Of a DNA stretch of 38,191 nucleotides, positions 16,311 through 25,172 are shown piece after piece. Each line of letters starts with the position of its first letter. Within the stretch, counting starts at the first letter, position 1. A program made the position numbers and the translations under genes. Below the pieces are notes generated by a model. That model did not search any database. It worked only from the letters and a program-made list of their open reading frames with translations, and was not told where the DNA came from. This DNA comes from Thermoproteota archaeon (GTDB lineage: Archaea > Thermoproteota > Thermoprotei_A > EX4484-217-1 > JAPDJV01). Location of the stretch: assembly GCA_029258925.1 (NCBI GenBank), contig JAPDJV010000046.1, positions 1 to 38,191 on the forward strand, given 5' to 3'.

Positions 16311-17269
16311 TGTTGATCACTTGCATACTTCCAACACTTCACATAGTTACCATCTACTTCCACTAAGGGAGGCTCCAGTCTTCTGCAAGTATCCATTATG
16401 TGGGGGCATCTGGGGTGAAACCTGCACCCCCTTGGAGGATTGATCATACTTGGCAGTTCGCCGGGTATAGGTTTAAAACCTCTATTCGGGAGGGATTCGA
16501 GAAGCATTTTCGAGTATGGATGTAAAGGTTTGGTGAAGAAGCGGGTTCTTGTGGAGATCTCAGCTATTTGGCCACAGTACATTACGGCGATCCTATCAGC
16601 CAGTTCTTCGATAAACGGTATGTCGTGGGTTATTAGTAGTATTGTTAGTTTGGGATTACTGTTTTTGATGTTCTTGAGTAGATTAAGTAGTTGCCTCTTC
16701 CTTACCACGTCAACACCTTTCGTGGGCTCGTCGACTATTAGAAGCCTCGGATTACCTGAAACTCCTATCGCGACCAGTACTCTTTGCTTCATGCCACCGC
16801 TAAGTTGATGAGGATACTCTCTCGCTCTGAGACGCGGAGGCTTAACTCCCAGCGACTCCAATAGTTTCTCTGAGAAGCTCCAGATGAGTTTCCTACTTAA
16901 CTTGCCGTGTTCCAGAGGTGTTTCAGCTATTTGAAATCCAACCTTGAGTACGGGGTTTAGGGATGCATCGGTATCTTGGGGTATCCAGGCTATCCCGGTG
17001 CCCCTGATCTCCCTAAACACGTTTTCACCGAGTTCGACCAGGTTTACGCCGTCGTAGATTATCGACCCCTCAACTATGGTGTTTGGGGGTAAGAGTCCTA
17101 AGATAGCTAAGCCCAATACGCTCTTTCCACTACCGCTCTCACCTACAATAGCTAAAACCTCACCTTCGTAGACGTCTAGCTCCACGTTATCGACGGCTTT
17201 AACTAGTCCTTCAGGCGTGTTGAAGTATACTCTTAGCCTTCTGATTCTCAAGAATTCCCCCAAGAACAC
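16307..17269 (-). CDS. Oligopeptide/nickel-type ABC transporter ATP-binding protein (DppD/OppD-like)
   Basis: 320 residues. Walker A IVGESGSGKSVLGLAILGLL, Q-loop AWIPQDTDASLNPVLKVG, signature LSGGMKQRVLVAIGVSGNP, Walker B LLIVDEPTKGVD, switch LLITHDIPF. The C-terminal oligo_HPY region has four cysteines (GCRFHPRCPHIMDTCRRLEP and KCWKY). The frame opens at GTG 17269; a TTG twelve codons in or less, after a GGGGGAATTC stretch (LRIRRLRVYF), is an alternative start. It follows the DUF364 gene after 9 nt. Confidence 0.93.
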   Translation of the reverse strand: MFLGEFLRIRRLRVYFNTPEGLVKAVDNVELDVYEGEVLAIVGESGSGKSVLGLAILGLLPPNTIVEGSIIYDGVNLVELGENVFREIRGTGIAWIPQDTDASLNPVLKVGFQIAETPLEHGKLSRKLIWSFSEKLLESLGVKPPRLRAREYPHQLSGGMKQRVLVAIGVSGNPRLLIVDEPTKGVDVVRKRQLLNLLKNIKNSNPKLTILLITHDIPFIEELADRIAVMYCGQIAEISTRTRFFTKPLHPYSKMLLESLPNRGFKPIPGELPSMINPPRGCRFHPRCPHIMDTCRRLEPPLVEVDGNYVKCWKYASDQQ

Positions 17270-17278
17270 TCCCTTGCC

Positions 17279-18061
17279 TCAGCTTTCAACCTTCAATGTG
17301 TAGGTTTTGCTCGTCTCCTCCCCAAATAATGCTTTATGCCAAGCTGTAATCTTCAGCAGCCTCCTAGCACGCTCTACATCCAATATTAAACTACTTTGAA
17401 CATAGTTTATCTTTAAACCCTTTAAGAGGAAGGGGTGTTGCTGGGCAGTGGGTCCTGCAAGAATGTTTACTCGAGAATTCGTGGCATAATCCAACACTAT
17501 GTCCAAGGTATCGTTTAGGAGAGCAGCCCCGGTTATCACTAGGGCTTCGGCTTCAGGTAGAATCCTGGGTTCTAGGCAGTCAGATAGAGCCTCGCCGTGT
17601 CTCCAGAGAATGCTTCTCTCAAATACCATAACCTTGAAACCTCTCTTCTTCAACTCGTCGACCAGAGGCTTCATATAGCCTATTATTCCAACCGTGGAGG
17701 CTCCTTCTTCCTCCAATATTTCAATAGTGTTCATCCCAGTGCTCAAGTCCTCTAACCTGTATCTGAGAACATATTGGGATACGGCGTTTATTGTTGCAAC
17801 ACCGAGAACTCTCTCAAACATGTGGATGCTCGTCGATAATTGGATGATCTCTTTCATGGAAGATTCCAGGACTCTGGGAGGATTCCACGCTTCGTAATCG
17901 CTGGCTTCCACGAGCGGCGTTAAAGCTACTCCCATAGCCTCGACCCCGTCACGGCCTCCCACTATAACGTATGTATATGGATATCCAACGCACATATCAA
18001 TTATTTTTAATTCATCTAGATTGAAGGCTAGAGCTCTCTCAACTATTTCATCTAATATCAT
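17279..18061 (-). CDS. DUF364 family protein (with DUF4213-like N-terminus), inside the ABC importer operon
   Basis: 260 residues. The N-terminal part (DMCVGYPYTYVIVGGRDGVE and GVALTP) fits the DUF4213 half, and the C-terminal part (GIIGYMKPLVDELKKRGFKV, LPEAEALVITGAALLNDTLD, NILAGPTAQQHPFLLKGLKI) is the DUF364 half with its Rossmann-like fold. The family is proposed to bind or chelate heavy metals, based on structures and context; no activity is proven. Its ATG overlaps the dppC stop by 4 nt, and dppD follows after 9 nt, so it is translated as part of the importer operon. This suggests the imported solute is a metal or metal chelate rather than a plain peptide. Confidence 0.85.
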   Translation of the reverse strand: MILDEIVERALAFNLDELKIIDMCVGYPYTYVIVGGRDGVEAMGVALTPLVEASDYEAWNPPRVLESSMKEIIQLSTSIHMFERVLGVATINAVSQYVLRYRLEDLSTGMNTIEILEEEGASTVGIIGYMKPLVDELKKRGFKVMVFERSILWRHGEALSDCLEPRILPEAEALVITGAALLNDTLDIVLDYATNSRVNILAGPTAQQHPFLLKGLKINYVQSSLILDVERARRLLKITAWHKALFGEETSKTYTLKVES

Positions 18062-18891
18062 ATGCGAACCCTCCTAAGCATGGGATTATATGTTTCCTCC
18101 AAGTCTATTGCAATAAGAGTCAATGCCAGAGTGAGGAGTGCCAACATTAATGCTGGGGGTAGAGTGGTCCATAACCACACGTTTGAGATGAAAGTATAAC
18201 TATTCCGAAACGCGTGGTACAACATTATACCCCAGCTAACCGTAGTTGGCTCCTCGAAACCCAAGAACCCTACTCCAGCCTCGGCTAGGACAGCATGTCT
18301 AGCTTCAAGAATAAACTGAACAGCTATCAACGAATACAAGTGTGGTACTACGTGTCTCAAAAGTATGTAGTGGTCTCTAGCTCCAATAACTTTCAGAATA
18401 CCGATGAAATTAGAACACTTCAACTGCCTCACCATAGGCCTCAAAACCCTGGCTGTAATAGACCAGCCGAAGAATGATAAGATGAGCACGACATTCCAGA
18501 TAGATGGTTTGACAATAGTGGATAAGACTATCAATAATGGTAGTCTGGGTACCACCATGAACAAGTCTATGATTCTAACGATGATGAGGTCTAGTCGATC
18601 GTAGTAGCATAATAGGGCTACAGCTAGCCCGGTGAAAGTTGAGATCAAGGCTGTTAGAAAGCCTACGATAAGAGAAGTTCTTACACCATACACTAAATGA
18701 GTGAAAACATCATGGCCTACATCATCTGTTCCAAGAATGTATTCATTGTTTGGTGGAGTAAACGGCTTACCCAAATAATCTAACCCGTAGGGTACTATTA
18801 GGGATGCGAGAACACCCATTAAAGTAAAAACTAATACTACTACCAGCCCAACCACACCTCTCTTACTCAGTTCTAGTCCTAGGATCCGCAA
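18058..18891 (-). CDS. Oligopeptide/nickel-type ABC transporter permease (DppC-like)
   Basis: 277 residues with six membrane helices. The first helix is followed by PPNNEYILGTDDVGHDVFTH, the LGTDxxGxD motif of DppC/OppC/NikC permeases, then LVYGVRTSLIVGFLTALIST. The EAA-type loop is in VIGARDHYILLRHVVPHLYS, where it contacts the ATPases. It starts with TTG 18891 and overlaps the end of dppB by 29 nt. It forms the pore with DppB. Confidence 0.93.
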   Translation of the reverse strand: MRILGLELSKRGVVGLVVVLVFTLMGVLASLIVPYGLDYLGKPFTPPNNEYILGTDDVGHDVFTHLVYGVRTSLIVGFLTALISTFTGLAVALLCYYDRLDLIIVRIIDLFMVVPRLPLLIVLSTIVKPSIWNVVLILSFFGWSITARVLRPMVRQLKCSNFIGILKVIGARDHYILLRHVVPHLYSLIAVQFILEARHAVLAEAGVGFLGFEEPTTVSWGIMLYHAFRNSYTFISNVWLWTTLPPALMLALLTLALTLIAIDLEETYNPMLRRVRI

Positions 18892-19820
18892 TTACCATCA
18901 CCAGGTCGGCTAACATGTTAGCAAATATTATAACAGACATTAGTATCAAGAGTATTGCATGGAGCAACGGGTAATCGTAGTTATCGTAGGCTATGGTGAG
19001 CAGAGTCATTATACCGGGATAGGTGAAAACGTATTCGACGAACATGGAGCTCGCGAAGGAGAAGCCTAGGAAAATAGATATTCTCGCGGAAATCGCTGGA
19101 AGCGCCACTCTAAACACGTGTCTGAACATTAATATTCTATCCTTCAACCCCTTGGCCTTCGCGAGCAATACGAATTCTTCTCCTATAACCTCTAAAACAG
19201 CGTTCCTAACAAAATAGTATATTCCACCTACCTCACATAACGCGAAGACTATTGATGGTAGTAGAGCACAGTAGAGGATTCCAGTAAGCGATTCCCTATA
19301 AGCATAGCCTGTCAGCGGGAACATTCTAAGCTTGTAAACGAATAGTAGTAGGAACATCATGGCCACGAAAAACGGGGGCATGGACTCCACGGTCACCATG
19401 ATAGATGTTAGGAAAGTGTCGAGTTTTGAAGATCTCTTCCAAGCAGACAACACGCCCAGGGGAAGCGATATTGCAAGCGTGATAGCGAACCCCATGAACA
19501 CTAGGATAAGAGACCTCATCAAATAAGGGAGAATAACTACTGTAACAGGCTGAGCATAATATATTGAGTGCCCTAGGTCTCCGCGCACGACTCCAGCCAA
19601 GTAGTCGATGAACTGTACGTGTAAGGGCTTATCTAAACCATAGTACGATAATAGTAGCGATTTAATCTCATCGTTCATGAGCGGTGCCACAGCCTCAGGG
19701 TTTTCACTTAAATAGTCTAAGGGGCTGCCTGGCATTATCCTTACCAATACAAAGTTTAATGTGAGCACTATGAAAAAAGAGTGTTAAATATTGGACAACT
19801 AAGTGTAATAGCTTCTTCAA
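18863..19820 (-). CDS. Oligopeptide/nickel-type ABC transporter permease (DppB-like), frameshifted near its start
   Basis: The open frame runs from GTG 19768 to 18863 (301 residues) and carries the family marks LVRIMPGSPLDYL, GLDKPLHVQFIDYLAGVVRG DLGHS (in two parts) and the loop LLAKAKGLKDRILMFRHVFR. It lacks the first half of TM1. The missing part is in another frame: TTG 19820, overlapping the stop of the binding-protein gene, reads KKLLHLVVQYLTLFF and joins IVLTLNFVLVRI if the six-T run (plus-strand A run 19773-19778) were five. The complete protein would be about 318 residues, normal for DppB. This is an indel in a homopolymer: sequencing error, mutation, or less likely a +1 frameshift in translation. 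Confidence 0.88.
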
Positions 19821-21586
19821 ATCTTACCCCTCGACCTCAAGTATATGAGTAATGCTCCCGCTGCGACTACCACTATAGCAATTATGGCTATGCCAACATA
19901 CATCATAGTTGGAGCCGCGTATCCCCCGGCAGCCGGCGTAGTCGGGGAAGTTGGAGAAGTTGCCTCAGCAACTGGCGTGGTCGGAGTTGTAGGGGTAGTT
20001 GTGGCTGGAGTTGTTGGGGTTGTCTCAGCAACTTCAATAAGAGCCAGCTTGTTCCACCACATTGGAACACCTCCTCCTATACCATTCCACGTCCAGAACC
20101 ATTCCACAGGTTTTTGGGAACTGTAGACGACGTATGTTTTCGGATGATACAATGTTAGTATTGGCAAGTCCTCAGCTATTATTTGCTGAAACTCGTACAC
20201 GTATTGCAGTCTCTCACTCTCATTCAGTGTCGAATAGAACGATTCCAGTAGGTTGTCGAGTTGCTCGTTGACATAGGTGTGTGCAGGCCAGTCTACGGGA
20301 GTCCATGGTCTAAGGATTCCTCCGTGCCCGCTAATAGCTATGTCGAATTCTCCTTGATCTAGAAGAGAGTCTGCAACCTTCCAGTCAACAACTTTAACCG
20401 AGAGGTCAACACCTATCTCGCTAAGCTGTGCCTCCACGAGCTCAGCTTCCCTCTCGTAGCGCTCCACACAGAGCAGTTCAAAACTTAGCTTGGTGCCGTT
20501 GGGAGCCTCCCTGACACCGTCACTATCCCTATCGATGAAGCCTAAACTGTCAAGAATACTTTCTGCCTCAGAAACATTATATGATAGTACTGGTAGGTTC
20601 GGATTATACCATTTTGAGTCAGGGTGTATTATTCCAAGGCTTGCAGGAATTCCTCCCCCGTGAAGCACGTTCTCCACTATCTCCTCCCTGTTAACAGCGC
20701 AGGCTAAAGCTCTTCTAACATTCTTATCAGATAACGGGTACCTCCTAGTATTGAATATTAGTTTAAGAACCCAGTAGCTAGGCCCCTCCACGACCTCTAA
20801 ACCCGTAGTGTTAATGAGCTCCCTCACAACATCAACTTCTTTACCGTAGAAAGACGAGGCATCCACGTCTCCTGTTTGGAGAGCTATTGCAGGATTGCTA
20901 ACACATTTAAGTACGAGTTCGTCAACTATGGGTTTGCCCAGAAAATACTCGTCGTTGGCTTCAAGAATGTAGTAGGCGCCTTTCTCGTACTCCTTGAATT
21001 TGAAGGGACCTGTACCCACGAAGGCCCCTGGCTCAGTATACTTCAACGGGTCAGTAACGTTCTCCCATATGTGTCTGGGAATAATCTCCAGTTGGACTAT
21101 GAGGTGGTCTAAAAAGTCTGCGTAAGGCTTCTTCAAGTATACGGCAACAGTGTAATTATCTACAACCTCCACTCTATCCACGTATTCAATGATCTCATCA
21201 GAGCCCCAGGGATAAGGATAGTTCTTCAAGTATTCGAATGTAAAACTAACATCGTCAGCTGTAAACGGGTGGCCATCATGCCATTTAACTCCTTCACGAA
21301 GCTTGAAAATCCACTTCAATCCACCATCCTCCACTCTCCACGACTCTGCTAGAAGAGGCACGTATCCATCATGATCCTTCCATACAAGCGTGTCCCAAAT
21401 AAATGACGTCAGGACATAGCTGGGTCCTCGATGATGGTGAAAAGGTATAGGTGTACCATAATCGCCGTAAGCAATGCTATAAGTGCTAGCATTAGTTGCA
21501 GTGGTGAATAGGGTTGTGGCGCCTAGCTGCAATACAATAATGACAGACAAAATTCCTACGGCAATCTTAATTATCGAGAACTTCAT
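19817..21586 (-). CDS. ABC transporter solute-binding protein, family 5 (DppA/OppA/NikA-like), membrane-anchored
   Basis: 589 residues. Residues 1-33 are a signal segment (IAVGILSVIIVLQLGATTLF). The family-5 fold follows: FIWDTLVWKDHDGYVPLLAE, LREGVKWHDGHPFTADDVSF, AFVGTGPFKFKEYEKGAYYI, NVRRALACAVNREEIVENVL. A Thr/Pro-rich linker (TTPTTPATTTPTTPTTPVAE and more) leads to a C-terminal anchor helix (TMMYVGIAIIAIVVVAAGAL). Anchoring by a C-terminal helix after a glycosylatable linker is usual for crenarchaeal binding proteins. Residues near the N-terminus read PIPFHHHRGPSY, with three consecutive His. It is the first gene of the operon; solute likely a peptide or metal chelate. Confidence 0.93.
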   Translation of the reverse strand: MKFSIIKIAVGILSVIIVLQLGATTLFTTATNASTYSIAYGDYGTPIPFHHHRGPSYVLTSFIWDTLVWKDHDGYVPLLAESWRVEDGGLKWIFKLREGVKWHDGHPFTADDVSFTFEYLKNYPYPWGSDEIIEYVDRVEVVDNYTVAVYLKKPYADFLDHLIVQLEIIPRHIWENVTDPLKYTEPGAFVGTGPFKFKEYEKGAYYILEANDEYFLGKPIVDELVLKCVSNPAIALQTGDVDASSFYGKEVDVVRELINTTGLEVVEGPSYWVLKLIFNTRRYPLSDKNVRRALACAVNREEIVENVLHGGGIPASLGIIHPDSKWYNPNLPVLSYNVSEAESILDSLGFIDRDSDGVREAPNGTKLSFELLCVERYEREAELVEAQLSEIGVDLSVKVVDWKVADSLLDQGEFDIAISGHGGILRPWTPVDWPAHTYVNEQLDNLLESFYSTLNESERLQYVYEFQQIIAEDLPILTLYHPKTYVVYSSQKPVEWFWTWNGIGGGVPMWWNKLALIEVAETTPTTPATTTPTTPTTPVAEATSPTSPTTPAAGGYAAPTMMYVGIAIIAIVVVAAGALLIYLRSRGKI

Positions 21587-21588
21587 AA

Positions 21589-21660
21589 AGTGTTACACCT
21601 AATTATAATACTTAACGACGGGTATTTTTAAGTGTTACTTACAGTCAATACCAGTGTTAC
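21589..21660 (-). promoter_or_regulatory. Promoter and three-copy operator-like repeat of the ABC importer operon
   Basis: On the plus strand the octamer agtgttac occurs at 21589-21596, 21631-21638 and 21653-21660. The middle copy is part of a perfect palindrome taagt-gtt-actta (21629-21641) that abuts the minus-strand TATA-like box ttaaaaatacc (21631-21621). The ATG is at 21586. Sites on both sides of and next to the TATA box suggest control by a dimeric repressor. Confidence 0.6.
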
Positions 21661-22028
21661 TATAATCAACAGTCCGCTACATCCGCCTTAGAGCAAGTAT
21701 AAACTCGGAACATTGTAAGCAGGCTACGCGGAAGAACATTTCCCACACTGTATTAAAGGATTTCAACATTTAATGTCCACGGAATCCCGTTTTCGTAAAT
21801 ATTTGAGAAAACCCTGCATTTTATCGAGGGTTAATAGTTTCGATGATTGTAGGGATCCTCGGGTTAGTAATCCATTTATGGATCTGCGATAACTGAATAT
21901 TCACACATACACTCCCACCATGAGAAGCGGCCTGCAGTAATACAGTTAAAGAATTCTTAAAACAAGGGTTTCAGAAGGCTTCATATAAAACTATGTTAAC
22001 TCAATAGATTATAAGCGTTCCCGTAAAA
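21661..22028. other. Intergenic region, 368 nt, nothing recognised
   Basis: Between the importer promoter and the end of a small membrane-protein gene. I see no open frame with protein-like composition, no RNA gene and no strong repeat. Confidence 0.35.
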
Positions 22029-22364
22029 CTATACTCCACGTGATCTTTCAGCTATATCAATTATCCCTATGATCAATAATACTATGAAAGCTAATTCCAC
22101 TATAAAGTCAAACACTGTTAACATGGAAATCATTGCAGACGCCTCGCTAATACGTCCAGTCTGCATATAGTTTAAAATTATTACATAGTTTAGAAAACTA
22201 TGAATACAAATCCATGTACCATATATTAGGAGGGAGATGCTGGCCAGTATTGAAATATTATTCCTTCTAAGAATGTACAATAGTATTAAACCTCCAACAA
22301 TGAAAAATAAGCCTGAAATAAAGCCTGGGATAATCATTGATATGTATGGAAGCTCATTCATCAA
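22029..22364 (-). CDS. Small membrane protein, unknown function
   Basis: 111 residues with three hydrophobic helices: MIIPGFISGLFFIVGGLILL, ISILASISLLIYGTWICIHS and VFDFIVELAFIVLLIIGIID. It starts at an ATG (22364). No family recognised. It lies alone between the importer promoter and a decayed gene. Confidence 0.6.
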   Translation of the reverse strand: MMNELPYISMIIPGFISGLFFIVGGLILLYILRRNNISILASISLLIYGTWICIHSFLNYVIILNYMQTGRISEASAMISMLTVFDFIVELAFIVLLIIGIIDIAERSRGV

Positions 22365-22472
22365 ACATCCCCTGACAGTGTCATAAATCCACGATCTCTT
22401 TGAACAACTCTTATTATAGTAAATATTTAAGCATGACGTTGAATTAAATTATTAAAAATGCTTCCAAAACAC

Positions 22473-23523
22473 TTAGCCTAGTCTTAAACAGTATTCTCCA
22501 AGAATTTTCATCATCACTTCTTGAATCCTCCTACTTGTAAAACGCGGTAGCTCTCTTAACGCCTTCTCTGTTAACACCTTTCCCCTAAGATATTTGGCTA
22601 TTAGCCTAACACAATCTACTCTCCCTGGACTAGAGAGTATTCAGTTAGCTGTGGTCCTCAAAGGCGTTAACAATATATTTGACCCATTATTCCAACATGT
22701 TTGAGAGATGTGGTTGATGATTGTTTATAACATTTAGATCCAGCATATCTCTATTTCTCCAATAACTAACTTTGATCTTCACATAGTTAGACGCATAGAT
22801 CTCGCAGCGGCTTTGAAAACACTGGATTCACTATACGATACCTTAACTACATGATATCTCCCCTGTAACAATTCGTCAATAGTAAACGGGCTCCTTATCA
22901 GCCATTATACCTATGTCCCTGAGAGCTATGGGAACGCCTGAAGATAGAGGCGGTACCACCTTCAAGAAGCCTCTGGATACCAAGATCTTCCAATAGTAAT
23001 GCTAGTAGAGTTTCAAGTAGAGTGTTGAAATGTGTCGTTGAACTCGTCAATCTTAAAGAAGAATTTATTTGAAGCTTAAAATTTACAAGCTCGAAGAGTG
23101 CTCGTGTAAAGTTGCTTAGAGATCCTAGACTTCCACATCCTTGAACCAAGATTCCCACTCTAATTCTACTAATGCTTTCTTAACTAGCTCCACAATGTAA
23201 AATTTATTCCCAAACAAGCATCTATAGTTCAGCATGGAGAGTATAATGTTTAACAGTGGCTTTATCTTTCTCCAAAATCCTCTCAACTATATCGTAGAGA
23301 GGTGCGTAGAGGTTGTATAGTGTTCTCTGAACAGTATTGCTGTAGCCAAAACATTCTCCTACAGCAAACCTCGGTATTCCATAATAACAGAATATCTTCT
23401 ACTACAAACCCTGTAGGTGAGTATTGCGCTTCTAATAATTCCCCCTGAAACCTCAATAACATCACAATTTAACCCACTGTAACATAGGGGATAATTCAAG
23501 TACTCCAGTAGCTCAACGTCCAT
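22473..23523 (-). pseudogene. Unidentified gene broken by many stops and frameshifts
   Basis: No single frame is long, but protein-like pieces follow each other in order on the minus strand when frames are switched. From ATG 23523: MDVELLEYLNYPLCYSGLNC with DVIEVSGGIIRSAILTYRVC; then IFCYYGIPRFAVGECFGYSN with TVQRTLYNLYAPLYDIVERI; then NYRCLFGNKFYIVELVKKAL; then VVPPLSSGVPIALRDIGIMA; then PFTIDELLQGRYHVVKVSYS; then IYASNYVKIKVSYWRNRDML; then RVDCVRLIAKYLRGKVLTEK with ALRELPRFTSRRIQEVMMKI, ending TAA 22475-22473. The sum is about 350 residues. I cannot name the family. The number of lesions (at least five) makes decay much more likely than sequencing error. Confidence 0.5.
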
Positions 23524-23759
23524 AATACCACTTTCCAACAAAATACATCGCATTACAATTTTTATGAGGCTTTTCGCAAGATAAATGTTTTAACCTGCAT
23601 ACCCAAATTTTAAGCCCTATGATCAGCGAAGCGATATTTAATGGATTAATGTAAACACCCCAGTATTTGGGGGTTCAAGGCAAAATGTATTCCTTTAAAA
23701 TCTCATGTAAACCTTAAAGTAAAAATATAGTTGTCTGATTATATTACTTGGGTAATTTT

Positions 23760-24104
23760 ATGAGAATTAGGAAGATCAATTCATCGGATGTGGACCGTAT
23801 AGTTAAACTGTTAGCTAAAAAATATCCTGGAGAAAAAATCGATGATATTAGAGAGCACACCGAGTGGCATATAAAGGGTTTTCCAGAATTTTGCCTAATA
23901 GCTGAGAAAGACGGCAAGCTTTTAGGCTTCATAATATGCCACCTACATGCAGACAGCCTTGAAATAGAAGAACTCTATGCAGTAAAGGGTAAGGAACATG
24001 TTTTCAAGCGGTTAATTCTCGAAGTATTAGGGAGAATACCTAAAGTGGACACTATAATAATGTGGCTTGATAATTTTAAAGAACTCATTGGACAGTTAAA
24101 ATAA
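23760..24104 (+). CDS. GNAT-like acetyltransferase, small
   Basis: 114 residues from ATG 23760, preceded by a GGGT; a TTG at 23748 would add four residues. The order IRKINSSDVDRIVKLLAKKY then FCLIAEKDGKLLGFIICHL matches the first helix and the beta4 strand of the GNAT fold, and LEIEELYAVKGKEHVFKRLI takes the place of the acetyl-CoA binding V-x-x-x-x-R/G-G loop. That loop is degenerate (KGKEHVFKRL rather than RGKGIGKAL). It may be a weak or inactive acetyltransferase. The TATA-like aaaaatatag lies at about 23721-23730. Function otherwise unknown. Confidence 0.6.
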   Translation: MRIRKINSSDVDRIVKLLAKKYPGEKIDDIREHTEWHIKGFPEFCLIAEKDGKLLGFIICHLHADSLEIEELYAVKGKEHVFKRLILEVLGRIPKVDTIIMWLDNFKELIGQLK

Positions 24105-24339
24105 AATCATTGGCTACTAATACACAGCATCCGCACCACTACTTCTATAAAACCTTGGAGATTTATTGGCAAGAATGTCAGCAGAGTTCCGAGGGCAATA
24201 TGTTATGTAATGAGCAAACTTAGAAGGATTTCGTGTTGGATTTCCTCGGTTACAATAATGTCGGTTTAAATGGCTCTATTGATAACGCCTCCCATATTAG
24301 ATAAATCTTTATTTCCAGAATATCTCGGACTCAAGGTGT

Positions 24340-25049
24340 TCATTGAGAATTGTATGGCTGATTCCATAACCATTTCTCTACAATTCTTACTGCCTTAATC
24401 AAATTATCTGCGTGGGCATCGGCTAAACCACACTTTCTATTACCTCCCCTAACTAATTGAACTGTTTTCATTTCAAACCTTCTGGTAAAACTACGTCGAC
24501 GTATTCTTCGTCACCTAAAACAACCACGTTACTTGGATTCAAGTTGAGTATTTTCAAGAGTTTTAAGTACATTTTCGGATTAGACTTATCGCACCCGGCT
24601 TCTGCACCAGTCATCACGAAGCCCACGTATTTCGAGGCTGCCTCCACTATAGATTTAAACTTGAATTCCGGAATCGTTGTAACTATGGCTGTTTTCAACT
24701 CTAACTCCTCCTTGACAAACCTCAACGCATCCATGGCTTCAGGATACATTTCATAAAAATCTCTCCTCTCGAAAACTTTAACCAACTCTATCAACGTGTC
24801 TTCATCAACCTCTATGTTTAGTCTAAGGCACACTTGTCTCAAGTACGAAGTATAGTTATCGAATTTTAGCTTAGGATAGTCGATCATGCCCACATAGCGT
24901 GTTGCAGCGCTCCAGGCCTGCGGTGAAACCTCGTACCCCCTACTCGCTAAAAAGTCTGCCACTTCTATAGGAGTCACGGGATTCACAACATATCCTATAG
25001 TTCCATGCAGGTCGAAAAACACTGCTCTAATCACGTAAAGCAGCCTCAT
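24340..25049 (-). CDS. HAD-superfamily hydrolase with C-terminal frameshift
   Basis: The open frame (25049 to 24468, 193 residues) has HAD motif I AVFFDLHGTIG, motif II in KTAIVTTIPEF, and a lysine plus motif IV in CDKSNPKMYLKLLKIL and VVVLGDEEYVDVV. The first motif is DLHGT instead of the usual DxDGT, so the second Asp is His. The frame ends early as VVLPEGLK. In the next frame the sequence goes on as RFEMKTVQLVRGGNRKCGLA then DAHADNLIKAVRIVEKWLWN, to TGA 24342-24340. This is the standard HAD ending, with about 236 residues in total. The lesion is a single missing base near 24478-24483. Confidence 0.82.
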
Positions 25050-25172
25050 TAATCATAGAATGACCGGATTCAATATTTTAAAATACGCTTCCCTAAGAAC
25101 ATAGGCCCTCTAGATTCTAATTGGAAGTAAATAAAAAGGTGTTGGAGGATAGCCCTATCCTAGACAATGCCC

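Noticed and set aside
22898-23158. 86-codon minus-strand frame
   Set aside because: It lies inside the decayed gene at 22473-23523 and crosses between its frames, so it is not treated as an independent gene.
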